Assembly: GCA_036679405.1 (NCBI GenBank)
Contig: JAVBVZ010000024.1
Span: 1 to 64,000, forward strand
Reading direction: 5' to 3'
DNA: 64,000 bases
DNA from: JAEYKI01 sp036679405
Lineage (GTDB): Bacteria; Bacillota; Clostridia; Christensenellales; Christensenellaceae
A program made the position numbers and the translations under genes. This document shows, in pieces, positions 16,629-25,114 of the stretch; position 1 is the stretch's first letter, and each line of letters starts with the position of its first letter. The notes under the pieces are model-generated. The model was not told the origin of the DNA. It saw nothing but the letters and a program-made list of their open reading frames with translations, and did no database searches.

Positions 16629-17144
16629 TCAGTACGTCTCAAAATGCACTTTGTCCGCATGATATTCCTCATGCGGCGGACGCATAAAAGCGGGCACCCC
16701 GAATGCCGTCATGGCGATGGGAAGCGTGGTGGCAGGCAGACGGAGCAGGGCGGACACGCCCTCCATATTTTCCTGCGTGGGATAACAGCCCAGCCAAACG
16801 CCCCCGATGCCTTCGCCGGCGGCGGCCACCAGCATATTCTGGGTGCAGGCCGAACAGTCCTGCACGTAGTAGTTGCCGATTTCCACGGGATATCCTTCAA
16901 GGTTCGCCAAAACGGCGACGGCAAAATCCGCGCTGCGCAGCATGGTCCAGTATTTGCAGATCTGCGAAAGCTTTGAGAGCGTCTCGCGCTCCCGCACCAC
17001 CACAAATTCCCAGGGCTGCACGTTATGTGCGCTGGGCGCGGCCATGCCCGCGCGCAGAATACTGCGCACCACCTCGTCCGGGACTTTTTCTTCTTTATAG
17101 CGCCGGATACTCCGCCTTTTGAAAATCGCTTCGTATTCGCTCAT
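16629..17144 (-). CDS. nitroreductase-family flavoprotein
   Basis: A 171-residue nitroreductase-fold protein. The FMN-binding RRSIRRYKEEKVPDEVV start and AGMAAPSAHNVQPWEFVVV segment are typical, as is the GVWLGCYP motif near residue 120. Such enzymes are NAD(P)H-dependent FMN oxidoreductases acting on quinones, nitro compounds or flavins. The ATG at 17142-17144 is preceded by AGGAG and overlaps the stop of the acetyltransferase gene in an ATGA, so the two are co-translated. Substrate unknown. Confidence 0.88.
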   Translation of the reverse strand: MSEYEAIFKRRSIRRYKEEKVPDEVVRSILRAGMAAPSAHNVQPWEFVVVRERETLSKLSQICKYWTMLRSADFAVAVLANLEGYPVEIGNYYVQDCSACTQNMLVAAAGEGIGGVWLGCYPTQENMEGVSALLRLPATTLPIAMTAFGVPAFMRPPHEEYHADKVHFETY

Positions 17145-17626
17145 GATTCCGTCTCCTCTTTTCCGCATGCCGAAGGAAATACGCATTTTTCCTTGGTAAG
17201 CACCATATCGATATGCGGGATATCTCCTCGCAGATACGGTTTTCCCTCCGCTTCAAACCCAAATTTTGCGTAAAAAGCCTCAAGATACTGCTGCGCATGG
17301 ATATGCACCTCGTTTGCATAGTGAAACGCCTTATATAAAAGCAGGCGCACGGCCAAATCGCCGATCCCCTGCCCCCGGTATTCTTTTAAAACACAGATAC
17401 GCCCGATCCCAAAATGCGTCCCGTCATGGTATATCCGCCCGGTCGCGACCGGCTCTCCGTCCACAAATATAAGCAGGTGGACCGCCTGTTCGTCAAACGC
17501 GTCGCGCACTCTTTGTGGATCGATCTTCTGTTCCTTAACAAAAACTTTTTCCCGGATCGCGTGCACTGCCGTCAAGTCTCCGTTGCCTGTAATCCATTCG
17601 TTTTCTATCATATTCTTTTTATCCAC
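17141..17626 (-). CDS. GNAT-family N-acetyltransferase
   Basis: A protein of up to 161 residues with the acetyl-CoA pyrophosphate loop L-x-x-x-x-R-G-Q-G-I-G in VLKEYRGQGIG, preceded by GRIYHDG and followed by EAFYAKFGFEAEG. This is the ElaA/YjcF-like sub-type. The start is uncertain: GTG at 17624-17626 or ATG at 17609-17611, neither with a strong ribosome site. A perfect DnaA box overlaps the proposed GTG. It heads the operon acetyltransferase-nitroreductase-pseudouridine synthase. Confidence 0.85.
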   Translation of the reverse strand: MDKKNMIENEWITGNGDLTAVHAIREKVFVKEQKIDPQRVRDAFDEQAVHLLIFVDGEPVATGRIYHDGTHFGIGRICVLKEYRGQGIGDLAVRLLLYKAFHYANEVHIHAQQYLEAFYAKFGFEAEGKPYLRGDIPHIDMVLTKEKCVFPSACGKEETES

Positions 17627-17768
17627 ATCCCTGTTTTATTTTGCAATTTTTTATCCATAATACAGTCAAAAACAATTCCTTTGTTTTAGATATTTTTTTG
17701 TGTTTTGACCCCGGTTATCCACAAAATGCACATCATCTGTGGATAGATTCGTCAAATTTTGTGGATAA
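17619..17768. promoter_or_regulatory. cluster of DnaA boxes
   Basis: Within 150 AT-rich bases there are three perfect TTATCCACA boxes (17619-17627 and 17715-17723 on plus, 17760-17768 on minus) and two with one mismatch (TTATCCATA 17651-17659; CTATCCACA, minus, 17738-17746). It lies just past the dnaB stop codon. It could titrate DnaA, modulate local transcription, or be part of an origin; dnaA and dnaN are not in the window. Confidence 0.75.
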
Positions 17769-17815
17769 CACGCTTTTTTCGCCCATTGCCATGAAAAAAA
17801 GATTTTTTCTCAAAA

Positions 17816-19168
17816 TCAGTATTCCGGCTGCGAATGGAAAGTATCCACTTCTTCATATTTTGTGTATTCCCCGTTCCATTTTACCGGGATGGAACCGGTC
17901 GGGCCGTTACGCTGTTTGGCGATAATGATCTCCGCTTTTCCGACATTTTCGGGCGAGCTTTCATCGCTGTAATAGTCTTCCCGGTGCAGAAAAATAACCA
18001 CGTCCGCATCCTGTTCAATGGCGCCCGATTCACGAAGGTCGGACAGCATGGGGCGTCGGGAACTTTTATCACGTTTTTCCATGGCGCGCGAGAGCTGCGA
18101 CAATAAAACAATGGGCAGATCCAGCTCTTTAGCCATCACCTTTAAGGTACGGGTCAGCTGCGCAACTTCCTGCTGGCGGTTCTCCGCCCGTCCGCTGCCG
18201 CTCATGAGCTGCAGGTAGTCTATTACAATAAGCCCAAGTTCTTCCCCTTTTTTCAGCCGGTGCGCTTTGGCCAGCATTTCGGTCGCGGTAATGAGCGCCG
18301 AATCGTCTATATAGACCGGCGCGCCTTTCAGTATTTTGATGGCGTTTGCGATCTTATGGATCTCCTGCTCGCTCACGTTGCCGCTCCGCATATTTTGGGA
18401 ATCCACTTTTGCTTCCGAACACAAAAGCCTTCCGGCCAGCTGGTCCGCCGCCATTTCCAGCGAGAAAATCAGGCAGGGTACTTTTTTGACCATGGCGATA
18501 TGCTGCACCATATTGAGCGCAAAAGAAGTTTTCCCCATGCCGGGACGCCCTGCAATAACAATGAGCTGCCCGCCCTGCAGCCCTGAAAGTGTCCTGTCCA
18601 TCCGCGGAAACCCGGTGGGCACGCCCATCAGGCCGTCTTTTGATTCCATGGCGGCGCTGAGCTTGAGATAAGTCTCCTCCAGCGCTTCCTTGATATGGAT
18701 CAGCGAGCTTTTGGAACTGCCCATGGCGATCTTGTAAATCGAATCGCCCGCGCGCCCCACAATTTCGTCCGCTTCCATTTTTTCCGCATAGCAGTCGTCC
18801 GTGATGGAAAGGCCAACGTCAATGAGCCTGCGCAGACTGGATTTTTGCTTTACAATGTCTATATAATAGGCCAGGTTTGCTACGGACGGGACCATTTGCG
18901 TCAGGTCGGAAAGATATTCCACCCCCCCAAGCTGCATTTTGCCCATCTGCTCAAGTTTTTGCGTGACCGTAACCATATCCACCGAAATGCCGGCGGCAAA
19001 CAGGTCCTGCATCGCGCGGAAAATGTCCCGGTGCCGCTGCTGAAAAAAATCTTCAGCCTTAAGCTCATCCAGCGCGTCATACACGCATTTTTCAGAGAGC
19101 AGCATGCTCCCGAGTATGGATTTTTCCGCCTCCGGACTGCTGGGAGGCACCCGGCTTGCTTCCGCCAT
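17816..19168 (-). CDS. dnaB: replicative DNA helicase DnaB
   Basis: A 450-residue DnaB-type hexameric 5'-3' helicase (called DnaC in Bacillus). The N-terminal primase-interacting domain covers about residues 10-110. The RecA-like domain has Walker A GRPGMGKT at 207-214, Walker B LGLIVIDYLQL, and the arginine-finger region QRNGPTGSIPVKW near the end. Complete length, no intein. It is the last gene of the yybS-gdpP-rplI-dnaB operon, one base after rplI, an arrangement conserved in many Firmicutes. Confidence 0.98.
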   Translation of the reverse strand: MAEASRVPPSSPEAEKSILGSMLLSEKCVYDALDELKAEDFFQQRHRDIFRAMQDLFAAGISVDMVTVTQKLEQMGKMQLGGVEYLSDLTQMVPSVANLAYYIDIVKQKSSLRRLIDVGLSITDDCYAEKMEADEIVGRAGDSIYKIAMGSSKSSLIHIKEALEETYLKLSAAMESKDGLMGVPTGFPRMDRTLSGLQGGQLIVIAGRPGMGKTSFALNMVQHIAMVKKVPCLIFSLEMAADQLAGRLLCSEAKVDSQNMRSGNVSEQEIHKIANAIKILKGAPVYIDDSALITATEMLAKAHRLKKGEELGLIVIDYLQLMSGSGRAENRQQEVAQLTRTLKVMAKELDLPIVLLSQLSRAMEKRDKSSRRPMLSDLRESGAIEQDADVVIFLHREDYYSDESSPENVGKAEIIIAKQRNGPTGSIPVKWNGEYTKYEEVDTFHSQPEY

Positions 19169-19169
19169 T

Positions 19170-19616
19170 TTACTCCGCTTCCTTTACGATTACTTTGAGG
19201 TCCGACGACATTTCCGCATACACTTTGACCTGCACGGTATATTCGCCCGTTTCTTTAATATTATCCATCACAAACTTCCGTTTGTCGATATCGATCCCGT
19301 GTTCTTCCTTCAGGGCCGCGGCCACTTCTTTGGAAGTGATCGCGCCAAACAGCCGCCCGGACCCGCCCGTTTTGGCAAGAACCGTTACCGAAAGGCCGCG
19401 GATCTTTTTTGCCACTTCCGCTGCATTTTGTTTTTCCATATTTTTTTTATGCTTCTCGGCGCCTTTGGCTATTTTGACCGCGTTTAAGTTGGTAGCGGTT
19501 GCTTCCCGCGCGAGGCCTTTGGGAAAAAGAAAATTGCGGGCGTACCCGTCACTTACATTCACGATGTCTCCTTCTTTTCCTTTTCCTTTCACATCTTGAT
19601 TCAATATTACTTTCAT
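19170..19616 (-). CDS. rplI: 50S ribosomal protein L9
   Basis: A 148-residue L9. The N-terminal rRNA-binding domain shows KVILNQDVKGKGKEGDIVNVSDGYARNFL, followed by the long charged linker helix and the C-terminal domain with TGGSGRLFGAITSKEVAAAL. Its ATG overlaps the gdpP stop by one base (TGATG), implying coupled translation. It ends one base before the dnaB start. Confidence 0.98.
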   Translation of the reverse strand: MKVILNQDVKGKGKEGDIVNVSDGYARNFLFPKGLAREATATNLNAVKIAKGAEKHKKNMEKQNAAEVAKKIRGLSVTVLAKTGGSGRLFGAITSKEVAAALKEEHGIDIDKRKFVMDNIKETGEYTVQVKVYAEMSSDLKVIVKEAE

Positions 19617-21562
19617 CAGGAACTCTCCTTTAAATATTCTGCAATTGCATCCAAAAGTTTGCTTTTGGCTTCCTCCATGCCCACCGCCAGCTGCGCGCCC
19701 GCAATGGTCAAGTGGCCGCCGCCGCCCAGTTTTTCCAAAACGCGCTGTACATTGATCTGCCCGAGCGAACGCCCGGATATCACAATTTTATCGCCCGACT
19801 CGCACAGCACAAAAGATGCGTTAATCCCTCGGATGCCGATCAGGGCGTCCGCAGCCTGCGCCGCCAGAAGTTCCGGACTGAGCGTGTCTTTCGGCGCAAC
19901 CGAAACCGCAATGCCCGGCGCCGCCATCTGCGCGCTTTGGACCACCCGCGCGCGTTCGTTGAAAGTTTCGAGGTCATCCTGGAACAGATGCCGTATGGAA
20001 GTGGTGTCCGCACCGACTTTTCTTAAAAAAGACGCCGCTTCAAAAGTACGCACGCCCGTTTTAAAAGAAAACCCTTTGGTATCTATGGTGATCCCGGCCA
20101 GCAGCGCTTCCGCTTCGATCGGTTTTAAGTTGATCCTGTCGGAAAAATACTGCACGATCTCGGTAACCAGTTCGGCTGTGGAGGAAGCATACGGTTCGTG
20201 GTAATAAAGCGTGGCCGTTTCTATATGGGAAGTGCCTTTTAAATGATGGTCGATCACCACCAGGGTCTGCGCTTTTTTCAGCAGCGCGGGCGCAAGCGTA
20301 TAGGAGGCGATCTGGGTATCCACCACAATGAGCATGGCGCTCGGATCCATCAGTTTTTCCGCATCTTCCGGCTTGATCAAAAGGTTTTTATAATCCGGAT
20401 CCGCCTTGATCTCCGCGACCAGCGCGTCGATTGCCGCGTTCTCACGGTCCAGGACCACATGCACCCGTTTGCCCAAATACCGCGCGCAGGCCACCAGGCC
20501 CATGGCCGACCCGATTGCATCCAGGTCTGGCACCGTGTGCCCCATAATAAGGATCACGCTTGCCTGTTCCATCAGGTTGCGCAGCGCCGTGGCAAACATG
20601 CGCGAACGCACCCGCACCCGTTTTTGGGGGGCCTGCTGGCCGCCGCCGTAAAAGCGGTATTCTTTTTTCTCTTTTATAACAGCCTGGTCTCCGCCCCGGC
20701 CCAGCGCAAGATCCAGCGCGCCGGCCGCGTAGTCGCTTGATTCGTCAAAAGATTTGCCCACTCCCACGCCAATACTTAAGGTGGGTTTCACATTGCCCGT
20801 AACGGGGATCTTTTTGACCTCGTTTAAAATATCAAACTTGCTCTGCATCAAAATGGCCAGGTAACGGCGCTCGAACACCATAATGAATTTATCTTTTGCA
20901 TACTGCTGGTAAAAGCCGTGCATGTTTGCCGAATGTTTTGCAATGAGCTTTTCCACTTCCGCCATCACGCCGTAATGTTCTTCCTTGCGGATGGCCCGAA
21001 GCAGATCGTCATAGTTGTCTATCTGGACCTGCATAACCACCCCGAGAACAATTTTATAAAGGTCGGAAGCCTGCACGGATTTTTCTTCGTCAATAAACCG
21101 GAAAATATAATAGGTTTTATGTTTATAGATGACTTCGTTCTGCTCTTTGGTGTATTTTTTATCGCCAAAGGTTATTTTTTTATCCCGGTCCGGTTTGCCG
21201 AAATACGCAAGCAGCTTATAAATGTTTCTTTCACCCGCATACTGCCCCGCCAGCACCAAAAACGCGGGGTTATACCAGATCATCCTGCCGTTTTTTGCGG
21301 TAACGGCGATCGGGATGAATACGGAATTAACATAGTTTTCTATATTGCCGGATTTCTGCGCGATCACCTGCGCGGCCCGAAGGAAGGCGCGCAGTTTTAA
21401 GTAATCCAAAAACACGATCAGCAAAAGCAGGCCCGCAAACACGCCGATCACAATGAATTCCTTATGGGCAAGGGGGATAAAAGCAATCAGCAAAATAGCA
21501 AAAACCACAATGCATGCAATGACCAGGATCTCCTTTTTGATAAGGTTCTTCTTGATATTCAT
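19616..21562 (-). CDS. gdpP: c-di-AMP phosphodiesterase GdpP
   Basis: A 648-residue membrane-bound DHH-DHHA1 phosphodiesterase (YybT family). Two N-terminal helices lie near residues 13-55, followed by a PAS-like segment, a degenerate GGDEF domain, and the DHH part with GHTVPDLDAIGSAMG, VVDTQ and VVIDHHLKG. The DHHA1 end has KLGGGGHLTIAGAQL. It hydrolyses the essential second messenger c-di-AMP to pApA, controlling potassium and osmolyte balance. Position between the yybS-like gene and rplI is the standard Firmicutes order. Confidence 0.96.
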   Translation of the reverse strand: MNIKKNLIKKEILVIACIVVFAILLIAFIPLAHKEFIVIGVFAGLLLLIVFLDYLKLRAFLRAAQVIAQKSGNIENYVNSVFIPIAVTAKNGRMIWYNPAFLVLAGQYAGERNIYKLLAYFGKPDRDKKITFGDKKYTKEQNEVIYKHKTYYIFRFIDEEKSVQASDLYKIVLGVVMQVQIDNYDDLLRAIRKEEHYGVMAEVEKLIAKHSANMHGFYQQYAKDKFIMVFERRYLAILMQSKFDILNEVKKIPVTGNVKPTLSIGVGVGKSFDESSDYAAGALDLALGRGGDQAVIKEKKEYRFYGGGQQAPQKRVRVRSRMFATALRNLMEQASVILIMGHTVPDLDAIGSAMGLVACARYLGKRVHVVLDRENAAIDALVAEIKADPDYKNLLIKPEDAEKLMDPSAMLIVVDTQIASYTLAPALLKKAQTLVVIDHHLKGTSHIETATLYYHEPYASSTAELVTEIVQYFSDRINLKPIEAEALLAGITIDTKGFSFKTGVRTFEAASFLRKVGADTTSIRHLFQDDLETFNERARVVQSAQMAAPGIAVSVAPKDTLSPELLAAQAADALIGIRGINASFVLCESGDKIVISGRSLGQINVQRVLEKLGGGGHLTIAGAQLAVGMEEAKSKLLDAIAEYLKESS

Positions 21563-21565
21563 CCG

Positions 21566-22330
21566 CTACCCCTTTTTTTCTGCGCTGCGCTGCCGGATCT
21601 TTGCAAGCTGCTCAAAGATCCCTATGAATATATAAATATTAAACTGCCAGAACAGAAGTGCAATCAAAATAATAATCGCCGCCCGGCCCACGCCGGATTT
21701 GATTTGCCGTTTGAGCCACCATTCCACAAAAGCCATTCCCAAAACAAAATAAATGGACCCGAAAAAAGCAAAAGCAATGGTCAGTACAAAATCAAAATTG
21801 CGCCATCCGGCGAGCTGTCCGATCCAGGCCACCAGCAGGATGCCGACCGACCACCTGCCGAACCTGGGCGGAAGCTTAAAATCCCCAAACGCAGGCACAT
21901 ACGCCACTTCGGCGCCCTTTTTTTTTGCAATGGCACGTGGAATCAGATAAAAGATAAGGCCGCCCAGCGGAATGTATGCCGCCAGCAGGGACGGGATATA
22001 ATACGACATGCTGGTCTCAAGATACGGGTAGACCGCGCTGGCCGCATCCGCCGTGCTGATCTGGGCGTCCACCGTGCCGCCGCTCATACTTTGGATGGCA
22101 AAATAAAGCTGCCGGGTAAAATCTTCATTCTGTAAAAGCATCTGTTTTGCCGAAGCCAGGGAAGCGGTAAGGATGTCCTGGCCGGTCGCCGCATATACCG
22201 TGCCCCACAAAACAAGTACGGAAAGGGACGTGCCCACGCAGGCAAGCTGTACGCCCGTTAAAAACGACATTCTTTTTTTAAGTGCAATCCATACGCAAAC
22301 GATAACGGGCACAAAAGCAATGATCAGCAT
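21566..22330 (-). CDS. YybS-like DUF2232 membrane protein
   Basis: A 254-residue polytopic membrane protein with about seven hydrophobic segments and no catalytic motif I can name. Length, topology and its place three bases before gdpP identify it as the YybS/DUF2232 protein of this conserved operon. AAGGA-type ribosome sites precede the ATG at 22328-22330. Function is unknown in the family; a link to c-di-AMP signalling or the cell envelope is only suggested by linkage. Confidence 0.82.
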   Translation of the reverse strand: MLIIAFVPVIVCVWIALKKRMSFLTGVQLACVGTSLSVLVLWGTVYAATGQDILTASLASAKQMLLQNEDFTRQLYFAIQSMSGGTVDAQISTADAASAVYPYLETSMSYYIPSLLAAYIPLGGLIFYLIPRAIAKKKGAEVAYVPAFGDFKLPPRFGRWSVGILLVAWIGQLAGWRNFDFVLTIAFAFFGSIYFVLGMAFVEWWLKRQIKSGVGRAAIIILIALLFWQFNIYIFIGIFEQLAKIRQRSAEKKG

Positions 22331-22376
22331 AAATCCTTCTTTCCTTCTCGGGACACATTTTCCCGATCATACTATT

Positions 22377-22405
22377 ATAATATAGTAGATTGGAATATAT
22401 ATCAA
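22377..22405 (-). promoter_or_regulatory. promoter of the yybS-gdpP-rplI-dnaB operon
   Basis: TTGATA (22400-22405) and TATTAT (22377-22382) on the minus strand, 17-base spacer, with an overlapping TATAAT. A small CGGGA/TCCCG hairpin lies in the untranslated leader. Confidence 0.75.
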
Positions 22406-22449
22406 TACGGTTTTCTGCCAAAACGCACGCCCCGCGCAGTAAAAAAACG

Positions 22450-22482
22450 CAGTAAAAAGGCGCGGCCGTAAGGCCGCGCCTT
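22450..22482 (-). terminator. terminator of the rpsF-ssb-rpsR operon
   Basis: A perfect 11-base stem, AAGGCGCGGCC/GGCCGCGCCTT, with a four-base loop; on the minus strand it runs into a T-rich tract, about 16 bases after the rpsR stop. Confidence 0.92.
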
Positions 22483-22497
22483 GATGATTTTAAAAAA

Positions 22498-22749
22498 TCA
22501 GTCGGACACGTAGGGCAGCAGAGCCATCACGCGCGCGCGTTTGATGGCGACCGCCAGCTGGCGCTGGTGTTTTGCGCAGGTGCCCGATGCACGGCGCGGG
22601 GTGATCTTTCCGCGTTCGGTCAGATACCTTTTCAGCCTGGGAATATCTTTATAATCAATGTTTTCCAGCTTGTCCACGCAAAACTGGCAAACTTTCCTCC
22701 GGGGACGGCCTCTGCGCATGGGTCTTCTTGTTTCTCTATCTTCGCTCAT
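22498..22749 (-). CDS. rpsR: 30S ribosomal protein S18
   Basis: An 83-residue S18. The conserved VCQFCVDKLENIDYKDIPRLKRYLTERGKITPRRASGTCAKHQRQL core is present, including the C-x-x-C and later cysteine that mark the zinc-type form. S18 binds S6 and the 16S central domain. Last gene of the rpsF-ssb-rpsR operon, with a terminator directly after. Confidence 0.98.
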   Translation of the reverse strand: MSEDRETRRPMRRGRPRRKVCQFCVDKLENIDYKDIPRLKRYLTERGKITPRRASGTCAKHQRQLAVAIKRARVMALLPYVSD

Positions 22750-22772
22750 TTTAAGTTACCTCCTTTAAAAAA

Positions 22773-23201
22773 TTAAAAAGGCAATTCAGCATCGTCCACC
22801 GGTTCAAACGCCGCAAGTTCGTCTCCGAACAGGTCGTCCGCACTGGCTTTCGTATTGCTTCTTGTCGGTTCTTCCCTTCCTTCAAAAGCACCCTTGCTGG
22901 TCAAAAACTCCACCTCGTCCGCGATGATTTCGGTGACATAACGCCGCACACCGTTTTTATCGTCGTACTGGCGGGTCTGCAATTGTCCCACAACGCCTAC
23001 TTTGGAGCCTTTTTGCAGATATTTTGCGCAATTGTCCGCAAGCCCTCTCCAGGTAACGACGGGCAGAAAATCCGCTTTTTGTTCTCCCTGGGAAAACCTG
23101 CGCTGTACGGCCACCGTAAAGGTGGTAACGGACAGATTGTTCGGGGTGGTCCGGTGTTCGGGATCCCGCGTCAGATTTCCAACCAAAATTGCCTTATTCA
23201 T
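22773..23201 (-). CDS. ssb: single-stranded DNA-binding protein
   Basis: A 142-residue SSB. The OB fold covers residues 1-105 (MNKAILVGNLTRDPEHRTT, FLPVVTWRGLADNCAKYLQKGSKVGVVGQLQTRQY), followed by a flexible acidic tail ending in DDAELPF, the protein-interaction tip. It protects single-stranded DNA in replication and repair. It sits between rpsF and rpsR as in most Firmicutes. Confidence 0.98.
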   Translation of the reverse strand: MNKAILVGNLTRDPEHRTTPNNLSVTTFTVAVQRRFSQGEQKADFLPVVTWRGLADNCAKYLQKGSKVGVVGQLQTRQYDDKNGVRRYVTEIIADEVEFLTSKGAFEGREEPTRSNTKASADDLFGDELAAFEPVDDAELPF

Positions 23202-23214
23202 TTTGGCTCTCCTT

Positions 23215-23514
23215 TTATTCTTTGTCCAAATTTACAACGATATAACGGATGACGTCATCCGAAATTTTGAAATTACGTTCAAGCTCGGACGGAAGCGCTG
23301 CATCCGCCGAAAAATACGTCAGTACATAATATCCGTCGTTGATATAATTGATCGGATACGCAAGCCTGCGCTTGCCCCACTCATCGGTTTTGGTGACCGT
23401 ACCGCCATTGCTGGTGATGATCTCGGAAAATTTTGCGATCAGCGCGTCTTTCTTTTCCTCTTCCAAATCCGGCTTTAAAATGTACATCGTTTCGTAATTT
23501 GTCATTTCTTTCAC
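23215..23514 (-). CDS. rpsF: 30S ribosomal protein S6
   Basis: A 99-residue S6 starting MKEMTNYETMYILKPDLEEEKKDALIAKF; the ATG is preceded by an AAGGAGGTG ribosome site. The NYE-MYI start and the GKRRLAYPINYINDGYYVL strand are typical. S6 pairs with S18 on the ribosome platform. The leader of about 85 bases between promoter and start can fold and may be an S6:S18 autoregulatory site. Confidence 0.97.
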   Translation of the reverse strand: MKEMTNYETMYILKPDLEEEKKDALIAKFSEIITSNGGTVTKTDEWGKRRLAYPINYINDGYYVLTYFSADAALPSELERNFKISDDVIRYIVVNLDKE

Positions 23515-23516
23515 CT

Positions 23517-23601
23517 CCTTATGGACTCTTGCGCACCTTTCAACAAGGTGCAGCAGTTGCTGGCCCCGCGCGCACCGCGGAGCAAGGACGTTACAACTAG
23601 C
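23517..23601 (-). promoter_or_regulatory. candidate S6:S18 leader in rpsF 5' region
   Basis: The untranslated leader holds two hairpins on the minus strand: a long one in which TTGCT pairs with AGCAA around a CCGCG/CGCGG inner stem with an asymmetric GGCC bulge, and a second with GCACCTT/AAGGTGC arms. Structured leaders binding the S6:S18 pair are known upstream of rpsF in many bacteria. The match here is by position and shape only. Confidence 0.45.
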
Positions 23602-23607
23602 TTTAAT

Positions 23608-23635
23608 ATTATAACATCTCGTTTTGTGAAGTCAA
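23608..23635 (-). promoter_or_regulatory. promoter of rpsF-ssb-rpsR
   Basis: TTGACT (23630-23635) and TATAAT (23608-23613) on the minus strand, 16-base spacer, with TGT directly before TATAAT giving an extended -10 element. Confidence 0.85.
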
Positions 23636-23640
23636 GGACT

Positions 23641-25098
23641 TTATTGGACAGCCGCGCGCAGGCGCGCAATGCTTTCCTCCATCCTGCGCAGCACCTCCTG
23701 CTTGCCTAAAAGGCTTGCGATCTCGGTCGCTCCACCCGGGGTGACCGCCGTGCCCGAAATGGCGATGCGCACCGGCCATAAAAGCTGGCCGTTTTTGATG
23801 CCCATTTCCGCCGCCAGCGGAAGCAGGGCGTCATGCAGGGTTTCCGGCGAATAGTCGCCGAGTGCGGCTAAGGTTTCTTTTGCCCGCAAAAGAACGGGCA
23901 GCGCCGATTCCGGCGTTGTTTTCATCTTTTTATGTGCAAACAGCGCAAGGTCGTATTTGGGGAAAGCTTCCAAAAATTCAAGCTTTCCGGGAATATCGGT
24001 CAGCACTTCCGTTCGGGGCTGTATGAGGCGGGCGATCAGCGCCGTATCAAATTTATCCACGTCAATGGCCTGCGCCATATACGGGCGCGCGACCCGTTCA
24101 AATTCTTCGGGCGGCAGCGCGCGGATATATTCTCCGTTCATCCATTTTAATTTGTCCTCGTCAAAAATGGCGGGGGATTTGCTGATGCCCGAAAGGCTGA
24201 ACACTTCGGCCAGTCCGGCAAGCGTAAAGATCTCACGGTTGTCCGGCGGGCTCCACCCGAGCAGTGCAATGTAATTGACGATCGCTTCTTTCAGATAGCC
24301 TTTTTGAACAAAATCTTCAAAAGAAGCGTCCCCGTGCCGTTTGGAAAGCTTATGCTGCTGATCGCGCATCACCGGGGGCAGGTGGATATACTGCGGGACC
24401 TCCCAGCCAAAAGCCTTATAAAGCAAATTGTATTTGGGCGTGGAAGACAGGTATTCGATCCCGCGGATCACATGGGTAATATCCATCAGGTGGTCGTCCA
24501 CCACATTGGCAAGGTTATAGGTGGGCAGGCCGTCCGATTTTAACAGGATATTGTCTTCCATATCGCTGTTTGGAACCGTGATTTCCCCAAAGATCGCGTC
24601 GGTGTAGGCGGTTTCTCCTTCAAGAGGGATATTCTGCCGGATCACATACGGTTCGCCCGCGTCGATTTTAGCCCTGATTTCTTCTTTGGTGAGCGCGAGG
24701 CAGTGTTTGTCATACTTGAACACGCATCCCGCCTGCTCGCAGTCGCTCCTAAGGGCGTCCAGGCGCTCTTTTGTACAAAAGCAGTAATAGGCCGCGCCCG
24801 CCGCAACCAGATTATGCGCGTATTCCCTGTACAGGCCTTTGCGCTCGCTTTGGATGTACGGGCCGAACTTTCCGCCTATATCCGGGCCTTCGTCATAGGT
24901 AAGGCCTGTTTCTTTAAGTGTAGAATAGATCACGTCGCAGGCGCCCGGAACCAGCCGCTGCTGGTCGGTGTCTTCGATCCGAAGTATGAATTCGCCGTTG
25001 TTTTTACGGGCGTACAGCCACGCATACAGGGCGGTCCTGAGGCCGCCGATATGCAGATAGCCCGTCGGACTGGGCGCGAATCTTGTTCTTACCTTCAT
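23641..25098 (-). CDS. gltX: glutamyl-tRNA synthetase
   Basis: A 485-residue class I synthetase. The HIGH motif is in FAPSPTGYLHIGGLRTALYAWL and the KMSKS equivalent is KLSKRHGDASFEDF. The full-length C-terminal anticodon-binding domain is present. The ATG at 25096-25098 is preceded by AAGGAG, so the longer frame to 25137 is not used. It follows glnS by 16 bases in the same direction. With a dedicated GlnRS present, this enzyme may be the discriminating form that charges tRNA-Glu only; that is inference. Confidence 0.96.
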   Translation of the reverse strand: MKVRTRFAPSPTGYLHIGGLRTALYAWLYARKNNGEFILRIEDTDQQRLVPGACDVIYSTLKETGLTYDEGPDIGGKFGPYIQSERKGLYREYAHNLVAAGAAYYCFCTKERLDALRSDCEQAGCVFKYDKHCLALTKEEIRAKIDAGEPYVIRQNIPLEGETAYTDAIFGEITVPNSDMEDNILLKSDGLPTYNLANVVDDHLMDITHVIRGIEYLSSTPKYNLLYKAFGWEVPQYIHLPPVMRDQQHKLSKRHGDASFEDFVQKGYLKEAIVNYIALLGWSPPDNREIFTLAGLAEVFSLSGISKSPAIFDEDKLKWMNGEYIRALPPEEFERVARPYMAQAIDVDKFDTALIARLIQPRTEVLTDIPGKLEFLEAFPKYDLALFAHKKMKTTPESALPVLLRAKETLAALGDYSPETLHDALLPLAAEMGIKNGQLLWPVRIAISGTAVTPGGATEIASLLGKQEVLRRMEESIARLRAAVQ

Positions 25099-25114
25099 TG
25101 ATTGCTCCTTATAT

